Shown here piece by piece: positions 28,703 through 35,040 of a stretch of DNA of 64,000 nucleotides. The translations under genes and the position numbers were made by a program. Within the stretch, counting starts at the first letter, position 1. Every line of letters begins with the position of its first letter. Source of the stretch: Natrinema halophilum (GTDB lineage: Archaea; Halobacteriota; Halobacteria; Halobacteriales; Natrialbaceae); the NCBI RefSeq assembly GCF_013402815.2, contig NZ_CP058601.1, positions 248,001 through 312,000 on the forward strand, read 5' to 3'. A model generated the notes under the pieces. It searched no databases. It was not told where the DNA came from and worked only from the letters and a program-made list of their open reading frames with translations.

Positions 28703-30055
28703 TTACTCCACCTCCGCAACGTCACGGATCGTCTCGAGTAACAACCCGAGACCCAGATCGATCTCCCGTTCGGTCACGTCGAGCGGTGGCAACAACCGAA
28801 GCGTCTTGTAACCGCATCCGAGAGTCAACAGACCGCGCCGGAACGCGGACTCGAGAACCGCATCTCGACGCGGTCTGGTGTCGAATTCGATGCCGAGCAT
28901 GAGCCCGCGACCTCGGACGTCGATCACGCCGGGAGCGTCATCGTCTTCGACGGCGTCCTCGAGTCGCGCTCGAAATTGCTCGCCTCGCTCTCGGACGTTC
29001 GCGAGCAGGTCGTTCTCGTAGATGACGTCGACCGTGAGAACGCCACCCATTGCAGCGATGAGATCGCCGGCACCCCACGTCGAGGAGAGTCGTCCCCGCT
29101 CGGTCGGGAAGACGTCGGAACGCGAAATCGTCGCGCCGACGCGAAGCCCCTTTCCGCTTGCGATGACGTCCGGTGTGAGATCGAGGTGATCGACGGCCCA
29201 CAGCTCGCCCGTGCGACCCAACCCGGATTGGATTTCGTCGGCGATCACGGTGAGATCGTGACTGTCGCGCAGCGCCTCGATATCGCGAGCGAACTCGGGG
29301 TGAGCAACGCGATATCCGCCCTCCCCCTGAATCGGCTCGAGGATCAGGTAGGCGACGTCCCGGGGATCGATCACCCCGCGGTCGGGGTGGAGTGCGTCGG
29401 CGACGACGTTGCCGCCTGGACCGTCTGTCAACCAGCGAGCCTCGTATTCCGCGTCGGTGGATGGATAGGGAACGTTGACGACGCCCGGTATCTCCGGAAA
29501 TCCGCTCCGATGAACGGTCTTCGAGCGATTGAGCGAGAGCGCACCCAGGGTCCGACCGTGGAACGCGCCGTCGAACGTGAACGCGCGGTGGCCCCCCGAA
29601 GCATAGCAGATTTTGATCGCGTTCTCGACGGCTTCGGCCCCCGAATTCGAGAGGAAGACTCGATCCATGTCGTAGTGATCGGTCATCGCGGCCAATCGAT
29701 CCATCAACTGCGTCGGGCCGGGAAAATCGGGTCCTTCAGGTGGACCACCTCCGCTAACGTAGAAGTCCTGCCCCGCGATTTTCAGCGGATCGACGGCACC
29801 GAACGCTTCGAGTCGCTCGAGTACGGCGGGGTTGTTGTAGCCCAACGGGGCGGCGGCGACGTGACTCGTAAAATCGAGTAACACGTTACCGTCGACGTCG
29901 GTACAGAACGGGCCGACGGCCTCGCCGCTCGCATCCCACACGAACTCGTAGACGTACGTACTTGGAGCCGCGAACTGATGGTGGTAGTCGACCCATTCGC
30001 GGGCACGGTCGCCGGGGAGCGAGTCCACGGCGGGAGTTACCGTTGCACGGTCCAT
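28703..30055 (-). CDS. PLP-dependent class III aminotransferase
   Basis: 450 residues. Fold-type I subgroup II (ornithine/GABA/lysine aminotransferase class). Landmarks are the N-terminal DGNVLLDFTSHVAAAPLGYNNP, SNSGAEAVENAIK (PLP phosphate), FHGRTLGALSLNRSK, EPIQGEGGYRVAH, VIADEIQSGLGRTGELWA (Asp binding the PLP nitrogen) and the Schiff-base lysine in IASGKGLRVGA. The exact amino donor cannot be assigned: GABA, ornithine and 4-aminobutyrate-type enzymes all share these. Start at 30055; single gene. Confidence 0.9.
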   Translation of the reverse strand: MDRATVTPAVDSLPGDRAREWVDYHHQFAAPSTYVYEFVWDASGEAVGPFCTDVDGNVLLDFTSHVAAAPLGYNNPAVLERLEAFGAVDPLKIAGQDFYVSGGGPPEGPDFPGPTQLMDRLAAMTDHYDMDRVFLSNSGAEAVENAIKICYASGGHRAFTFDGAFHGRTLGALSLNRSKTVHRSGFPEIPGVVNVPYPSTDAEYEARWLTDGPGGNVVADALHPDRGVIDPRDVAYLILEPIQGEGGYRVAHPEFARDIEALRDSHDLTVIADEIQSGLGRTGELWAVDHLDLTPDVIASGKGLRVGATISRSDVFPTERGRLSSTWGAGDLIAAMGGVLTVDVIYENDLLANVRERGEQFRARLEDAVEDDDAPGVIDVRGRGLMLGIEFDTRPRRDAVLESAFRRGLLTLGCGYKTLRLLPPLDVTEREIDLGLGLLLETIRDVAEVE

Positions 30056-30094
30056 ACATCGTTTTCGATGGCCGTCACGTAAAATTACCGTTCG

Positions 30095-31420
30095 CTATAC
30101 AACCACGAATATCGATGCCAGAGTCCCGCCAATCAGAAGAATCGCACTGTAGGCTGCAACTCGATTCCGAAACCTGTCGTCGGCCGATGTTGCAGCCAGC
30201 AGGGCCTTGACGACGATGCTCGAGACTGTCGCGAGGAGAATAGCGATCGTCGCCTCCGCCGGCCCGAGTTGGCCGCCCCGGTAAAGGACGACCGCCGACG
30301 TGGTCGCCCCGGCGCTCGAGACGAAGCCGCTGGCGACGGCCGTCGCGTAGAACCCGAGCGTCCCGAACCACGTTTCGGCCAGCGATCCGAAGACGAGGAC
30401 GACGAAGAAGACTGCTCCGAACGCGAGCGCGTTTTTCAGCGAGAACGGGCTTTCGAGTTCCATCGGGCCGGATTCGGTCCAGTCAGCGGTGAGGGCGGCG
30501 ACGACGAAGGCGATGACGATGACGGCACCGAGCGGGACGATCGCCTCGACGAGGATGTCGGAATTACTGCCGGCCGTAAAGCCGACCGCGATAGCGAGGT
30601 TCCGGGCGGCCATCGCAGCGTTCGCGAGCAGGATCGCGGCGACGGCGTAAGAAGCGGCTTCCGGTCGCTGATCCACGTGATCGAGCATCGTCCCGACGAC
30701 CGCCGTCGATGAGGCGAGGCCGCCGAAGAAGCCAGTGATCGCGATACCGCGACCGCCGTAGGTCGAGACGATTGCGTAATTCGCGATTCCAATACCCGCC
30801 ACGGCGACGACCATCAGCCAGATCACTTTCGGCTCGAGTGGAATCGCTAGTCCAGCGAACTCGACGGTCGTTTCGGCCGGTAACAGCGGAAAAATGACGA
30901 ACGCGAGGATGGCGAACTCTGACGTCGATCGCATTTCCTCGTGGGTGAGACCCCAGGCGAACTCGTGCAGTTCGCGCTTTAAGACGAGCAACAGCGACGA
31001 GAGAACGGCGACAGTCACCCCCTCGAGAATGAAGCCGATGGTGACCAGAATGCCGACTCCGTACGCGACGAGCATCGAGACGGAAGTCGTCAGCGAGAGT
31101 CCGGCGTCGTCCTCGCTCATGAGGCCCTGCACCGCGAGTAATACGCCCTGAACGATGACGAGGACGCCGCCGAGAACGAGCAGACTTTCGCCGATTGCGG
31201 TCTCCGATTCGGTGACCAACACGGTAAAGACGGACGCCAGCAGGCTGATGAGCGAGAACGTCCTGATACCGGCGGACTTCTGTGACCATTCGCGTTCGAG
31301 TCCGAGGAACATCCCCAGTGCACCGGCCAGAGCCATACGGACGACCGTCTCTTCGAGCGGCGCATCGGCGACCTGCAGCGCAACCCCGTTCACTTCCGAA
31401 GGTTCGCCGCGCCCGCACAT
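30095..31420 (-). CDS. MgtC/SapB-DUF4010 membrane protein
   Basis: About 441 residues with roughly 12 hydrophobic helices. The N-terminal half has the MgtC signature VRMALAGALGMFLGLEREW and GIRTFSLISLLAS. The C-terminal half is DUF4010-like (GGLASSTAVVGTML; SAGATTSAVVLYRGGQL). Homologues are inner-membrane proteins linked to magnesium stress or ion balance; no transport mechanism is established. An alternative ATG lies 10 codons upstream at 31450. A MITE copy is inserted about 94 bp upstream. Confidence 0.85.
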   Translation of the reverse strand: MCGRGEPSEVNGVALQVADAPLEETVVRMALAGALGMFLGLEREWSQKSAGIRTFSLISLLASVFTVLVTESETAIGESLLVLGGVLVIVQGVLLAVQGLMSEDDAGLSLTTSVSMLVAYGVGILVTIGFILEGVTVAVLSSLLLVLKRELHEFAWGLTHEEMRSTSEFAILAFVIFPLLPAETTVEFAGLAIPLEPKVIWLMVVAVAGIGIANYAIVSTYGGRGIAITGFFGGLASSTAVVGTMLDHVDQRPEAASYAVAAILLANAAMAARNLAIAVGFTAGSNSDILVEAIVPLGAVIVIAFVVAALTADWTESGPMELESPFSLKNALAFGAVFFVVLVFGSLAETWFGTLGFYATAVASGFVSSAGATTSAVVLYRGGQLGPAEATIAILLATVSSIVVKALLAATSADDRFRNRVAAYSAILLIGGTLASIFVVV

Positions 31421-31513
31421 AAGCGACCTGCTGGCGGCGACGACTGTCACCCCAACGGCACCGGCTTCGGTCGCGACCTCATCGGTCGACGAATCGATAG
31501 CGACGGGCGTGAA

Positions 31514-31619
31514 TATAGTAGTCGTTGAAACGATGTCCCCACCGTTCGCACTGTTGCGGCCAGGGAAGACTGGCTGGCCGCAAATTCGCGAGCGGGAAGT
31601 GCATTGACTTTCAACGACT
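31514..31619. mobile_element. MITE copy 2 (inverted, one end trimmed)
   Basis: Left terminal repeat tatagtagtcgttgaaa at 31514-31530 is intact. The right repeat stops after tttcaacgact at 31609-31619 and then diverges. Internal sequence matches the reverse complement of copy 1, including the gcggccag/ctggccgc hairpin arms. It abuts the left flank of the tnpB remnant. Confidence 0.8.
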
Positions 31620-31892
31620 TCCTTTCGACAGCGAGAATCCCGCCGTCGTCGGGCTATGCCCGACTGCCTGCGGGATTTTCGAACCCTCTCCGTTCACGCC
31701 GTCCTCAGAACGCTTCGCGTTCTGATGGGCATCGCATCCATCGGTTTGCTCACCAGGTGTGAATCGCGTAAACTCTTGTGAGGAACCGCCATGTTACAGC
31801 TGATCGCGAGTCGCCAACAGTCGCCGACAGTTTCACATTCTATCTGTTTGACTGACATTTGCGTTCCTACTGCTCCTCCCAGCAGTTGGCAG
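31620..31892. repeat. Left flank of tnpB remnant, with nested perfect hairpins
   Basis: Two hairpins are notable in this 273-bp non-coding stretch. At 31636-31677 an outer stem aatcccgc/gcgggatt encloses an inner stem gtcgggc-tat-gcccgac (31648-31664). At 31705-31725 a 9-bp stem tcagaacgc is closed by a ttc loop. No ORF of note. It is probably the left end of an IS200/IS605-family element, whose ends are typically hairpins. Confidence 0.55.
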
Positions 31893-32045
31893 ATGAACCG
31901 GACCAACACGTTCGCCGTGCGACCGCTCTCCGACAGTGGAGAGCAACTGCGACGGGACTTGTTGGACGCTTCCGCCGCTCTCTGGAACGAGGTCAACTAT
32001 CAGCGCCTCATGCAGTACTGAGCGAAGCAACGCTCCGCAATGTTC

Positions 32046-32062
32046 GCAAATCTACGATTTGC
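32046..32062. repeat. Perfect 17-nt hairpin in tnpB remnant
   Basis: Stem gcaaatc/gatttgc with a tac loop, placed just where island 1 of tnpB breaks down, between the first stop and the second coding island. Confidence 0.6.
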
Positions 32063-32277
32063 TTGACAACGACGAGGACGGCGTTGAGGGCGATGTGTGG
32101 GACGCCGACACCGGCAGCCTCGGAGGCTAGTACAAAGGTGTTCCTGGTGGTCCGTATGGATTCGAAGGCCACGCTGACCTCACAGCGTCAGAGACATTCC
32201 TAGAGCGACAGACAGAACAGGCAGTTAGGCCGATGGCACGGCCCCTGTCCTCGGAAATCAAAGAGTTCCGGGATGTC

Positions 32278-32351
32278 GTCAGAAATCAGTCGATTTCTGA
32301 CTGCAAGCGGGATCTTCGATCCCGCAATGCCGAAAACGCTGCGCGTTTTCG
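32278..32351. repeat. Array of three tandem perfect hairpins
   Basis: Hairpin 1, 32278-32301: 10-bp stem, agtc loop. Hairpin 2, 32307-32325: 8-bp stem gcgggatc, ttc loop. Hairpin 3, 32331-32351: 9-bp stem cgaaaacgc, tgc loop. Spacers are 5 bp. Stem sequences are unrelated to each other. They lie inside the C-terminal tail of the tnpB remnant, and the reading frame stays open across all of them. Confidence 0.75.
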
Positions 32352-32477
32352 AGCACGATTCGAGTGGGATGACCACGGCTGGTCGGGGATACCACACCCT
32401 CACGAACGTCCCAAAGAACAGCGCACAGATCCGAGTACCGTCCACCGTGACGGGAATGTTGCTTTCGGGGGATCGTA

Positions 32478-32533
32478 GACCGGCTGGGACTCCCACGGAG
32501 GAAACCGCCGCCGTTTACGGCGCGGAGGATATC
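32478..32533 (+). ncRNA. Possible right end / omega-RNA scaffold of the tnpB element
   Basis: Directly after the tnpB tail stop lies ggctgggactcccacggagg followed by an imperfect stem ccgccgcc-gttta-cggcgcgg. In IS200/IS605 elements the RNA guide scaffold of TnpB is transcribed from exactly this place, overlapping the 3' end. In haloarchaea, sense RNAs from tnpB 3' ends are known. Whether this copy is still transcribed is unknown. It ends at the stop codon of padR. Confidence 0.35.
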
Positions 32534-32807
32534 ATAGGTCGACGTACTGCGCTTCCCACTCTCGACGCGCCTCGAGTTCGCGCCGACCACGGCGGGTGAG
32601 CGTATAAAAGTTCGTTCGTCGGTCACGTCGGCCTTTTTCGACCAGTCCCTTGTCGACAAGTGTATCGAGATTGGGATACAGACGCCCGTGGTGAATCTCT
32701 TTCTCGTAGTACTGTTCGAGTTCCTCTTTGATCGCCAGTCCGTGAGGCTCCTCCTCGCCAGCGATAACGTAGAGCAAGTCACGCTGGAATCCTGTCAGGT
32801 CGTACAT
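32532..32807 (-). CDS. PadR-family transcriptional regulator
   Basis: 91 residues. Typical PadR winged helix: DLTGFQRDLLYVIAGEEEPHG, LAIKEELEQYYEKEIHHGRL, YPNLDTLVDKGLVEKG, and the beta wing RTNFYTLTRRGRREL. It probably acts as a dimeric repressor in the cytoplasm. The start at 32807 follows a strong TATA element. No obvious target gene is adjacent; the next gene upstream is a 48-residue protein. It borders the right end of the tnpB remnant, which appears to end at its stop codon. Confidence 0.93.
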   Translation of the reverse strand: MYDLTGFQRDLLYVIAGEEEPHGLAIKEELEQYYEKEIHHGRLYPNLDTLVDKGLVEKGRRDRRTNFYTLTRRGRRELEARREWEAQYVDL

Positions 32808-32836
32808 TGGGAAAGTACCAGTCTCACTTACTGTCG

Positions 32837-32848
32837 AATTTTAATAAG
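32837..32848 (-). promoter_or_regulatory. TATA element of padR
   Basis: Minus-strand CTTATTAAAATT, 30-41 bp before the start at 32807. Confidence 0.6.
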
Positions 32849-33093
32849 GCTATCGGGTTGTTTCGATCGAAACAGAGGTATTACCATCGAGACGACTCAT
32901 TTCGAACTCGAAGAATCCATAATGTCCGTGATGGATCGACCGATGTACCACACATAATGCGTGGTTCATGTTTACAGTGCATGTATTTTGTTTCGGTACA
33001 ATTACATTGACTGTTCGTTGATAATCGGTTACTCTGATCGGCGAGTATTGAGACAGTTGTTACTGATGAATAAGTAGGTCGAAACAGGAAGCA

Positions 33094-33178
33094 GATCGCG
33101 TGACGGAAAACGTCACGCGATCGCTTGCCGCCCTGAATTGGTCCCCGCTGACGCTTCGGCCCTCCAAGCGAAGCGTCA
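33094..33178. repeat. Pair of long perfect hairpins
   Basis: 33094-33122: 12-bp stem gatcgcgtgacg with a gaaaa loop. 33149-33178: 10-bp stem tgacgcttcg with a 10-nt loop. Spacing 26 bp. Neither resembles an intrinsic terminator (no T tract). Similar in style to the hairpins in the tnpB remnant 0.8 kb away. Confidence 0.7.
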
Positions 33179-33268
33179 CGTGGATGATTCTGCTGGGATG
33201 ACTTAAATGTAACGACAACATCTGCCACGCGGAGATTCGATAGCCGGTACTCGATGCGCCTCGTGCGA

Positions 33269-33415
33269 TCAGATATGTTCTTCCTCGAGTACCCAGCCGA
33301 GTGCACGTTTGTAGTACGTAAACATTTGCTCGACGCCGTCGTGGCGCATTTCGTCGCTTTCGAGATTCTCCTTGAGGAACTCGTACTGCTCTCGAATTTC
33401 TTCTTCGTCGCGCAT
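33269..33415 (-). CDS. Small acidic protein (48 aa)
   Basis: A short gene: it begins MRDEEEIREQYEFLKENLES and ends YYKRALGWVLEEEHI. Very acidic and helical, with halophile-like composition, and it reads as a two-helix hairpin. A TATA element (minus-strand ACTTTTATG, 33439-33447) is 24-32 bp before the ATG, giving a leaderless transcript. Small proteins of this kind are common in haloarchaea; the role is unknown. It is the only ordered frame between padR and the MITE at 33.7 kb. Confidence 0.7.
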   Translation of the reverse strand: MRDEEEIREQYEFLKENLESDEMRHDGVEQMFTYYKRALGWVLEEEHI

Positions 33416-33744
33416 AGCCGCTAGTATTCATTGGGAGGCATAAAAGTCGCCGCACCGAGGCGCGGAGTCAGCACGGAACGCGAGCAGCCGGTTCGGTTCT
33501 GCAGTCTTTCGTCCGGGAAAAACGGCGTTTCCGGCGTGAAACGGTGACGAGCGACTCTCTGGGACCGATACGGACGACGAACGACCGAGGAATGTGTCGG
33601 TTACCACATTTTTCCGGTGCAAAATCGAACGATACGCGCACTAGTAGTATTCGTTTGGCACCCCGTACACGACGGTATAGCCGCAAACGACGAGATGCTT
33701 CCTTGCACATCGCCCCCTCGACACCACGAATTCAGCCGCAACTA
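33416..33744. other. Intergenic; promoter of the 48-aa gene
   Basis: 329 bp with the TATA element cataaaagt at 33439-33447 for the minus-strand 48-aa gene. Nothing else is recognised before the MITE at 33745. Confidence 0.5.
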
Positions 33745-33838
33745 CAGGAGTCATTACACTCCCCGCTTGCGGTTCGCGGCCAGCGAGTGCTCGCTGGCCG
33801 CAGCGGTGCGAACGGCGGGTGAACCGTTTCAACGACTA
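33745..33838. mobile_element. MITE copy 3 (left end lost)
   Basis: Matches copy 1 in the same orientation from gtcatt (about 33750) through the gcggccagcga/tcgctggccgc hairpin to the right terminal repeat tttcaacgacta (33827-33838). The left terminal repeat has degenerated. It ends 81 bp before the zinc-ribbon protein gene. Confidence 0.75.
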
Positions 33839-33919
33839 AGGAATCCGACGACGTTCCGCATCGTGTTTCGAACCCGACGGTTCGGTGGGCCTTTTTGCAT
33901 CCCCACCGTACCACCCTGT

Positions 33920-34630
33920 ATGAAGATTCGGGGTGAACGCGAGTGCAGAGAGTGTGGAACACGCTGGTCGTACTACGAGACGGGCAGCGTCGGCTGTCCG
34001 GCGTGTGGAAGTCTTCGCAGCGTGGGTGTAGATGAGCGAACCGAACACACGGACCTGCAGGCCTCGTTCGATCTCACCCCCGTACGGAGTGCGATAGACG
34101 ACGTCGCGACGGACGATATCGCTGAACGTGCCCGGGATCGCTGTCGCGAGTACGTTCGCCGACGCGGCTTCGTCAATTCCGGTTCACTCCGCGACCTGGA
34201 CGACACCTACCTCGGTGCGATCGAACTTCTGCACGTCGCCGATATCGTCGTCCGCGATATCCGGCTCGAGGACCGTGAGGAACTCTATTTCCTGGCTTTG
34301 CTGCGCGGTGCCGATCGGGGAGACCGCCCGCCCGTCGAGGACATCCCGCAGACGCTGCGGTCTGCACGTGGGCTCGGCTACGCGAATGCGGTCCGCGAGT
34401 ATCGACGAGACGTCCGCACCTGGGCCGAGGACCGCGACCTGACCGCGAGCGAACGGCGTGCCCTCGAGACGCTCGGCGAACACGTCAAACGTATCCGATT
34501 GCTCGACGGTGACGTCGATCCGGAAACCGCCGAACGACTCGTCGAAGCGACTCGCGATCTGGCCAACGGCCTGCGCGGCGACGAATTCGCGTTTACGCAG
34601 GCACAGCAGCGACTAGACGGCCTCGAGTAG
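33920..34630 (+). CDS. Zinc-ribbon haloarchaeal protein, function unknown
   Basis: 236 residues. An N-terminal zinc ribbon reads CRECGTRWSYYETGSVGCPACGS (two CxxC pairs, about residues 7-30), in a TFIIB-like spacing. The rest is a mostly helical domain: DDVATDDIAERARDRCREYVRRR, LDDTYLGAIELLHVAD, and a C-terminal RLVEATRDLANGLRG. It may bind nucleic acid or protein through the ribbon. Conserved in haloarchaea from memory; no function is known. The start at 33920 follows 81 bp after MITE copy 3, so its promoter lies next to or inside the element. Confidence 0.82.
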   Translation: MKIRGERECRECGTRWSYYETGSVGCPACGSLRSVGVDERTEHTDLQASFDLTPVRSAIDDVATDDIAERARDRCREYVRRRGFVNSGSLRDLDDTYLGAIELLHVADIVVRDIRLEDREELYFLALLRGADRGDRPPVEDIPQTLRSARGLGYANAVREYRRDVRTWAEDRDLTASERRALETLGEHVKRIRLLDGDVDPETAERLVEATRDLANGLRGDEFAFTQAQQRLDGLE

Positions 34631-35040
34631 CGTCCGTGATCCGTCTGTGAACGGACGCCGGCACTGATTCGATTCTGCTTTGTCGACGGATTCAGTCACG
34701 TCGTTGCAGCATCCGCCCCGTTCGACTCACAAATCACGTCGTTGTACTAGTCCGAATTTGCGAGGACCGAAGCGCTGCGGTCGCTGTCGGTAGTTGTACG
34801 TTCGTGACGGTAAATCCTCGTTCGTGTTCTACTCGGTCGGCTCGTGTGTATACATTCACTTCGACACACCTTTCACGATATCTGTTGTTGTGTGTGGCAA
34901 TTGCCGCTGCCAACGTGGCGCTCCCTGACCGACCCCGCGCCGCAGGTGAGCCCTCCGACTGGCACGCTCGAGAGGACGGACGAGGTGGTCGCGACGGTCA
35001 CCGCGTTCGACTAGTCGGTAACAAATTACCCACGTGGACT
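34631..35040. other. Intergenic before the OPT transporter
   Basis: 410 bp. An open frame in phase with the transporter extends back to 34804, but its composition is basic and random. A TAACAAATTAC element at about 35020-35030 lies just before the ATG at 35041 and fits a promoter. No other gene. Confidence 0.5.

Larger units (their letters stand above)
31893..32533 (+). pseudogene. Gutted IS200/IS605-family tnpB (RNA-guided nuclease remnant)
   Basis: Three islands of a haloarchaeal TnpB are visible. Island 1 is the N-terminus NRTNTFAVRPLSDSGEQL...LWNEVNYQRL (31893-32021, ends in TGA). Island 2 is DVWDADTGSLGG, then TAG, then YKGVPGG (from 32092). Island 3, in the same frame as island 2, is [19 protein letters not shown], the C-terminal RuvC-III Asp region, followed by the tail [20 protein letters not shown] to the stop at 32476-32478. 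Roughly 300 internal residues, including most of the nuclease, are deleted between islands 2 and 3. The result is a non-autonomous, palindrome-rich element. Confidence 0.8.
32808..33268. other. 461-bp AT-richer intergenic region with padR promoter and hairpins
   Basis: Contains the padR TATA (minus-strand CCTTATTAAAATT at 32837-32848) and two perfect hairpins further up (33094-33122 and 33149-33178). No convincing gene. A minus-strand frame across the hairpins ends SCFDLLIHQ at about 33060 but has no supported start. Confidence 0.5.
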
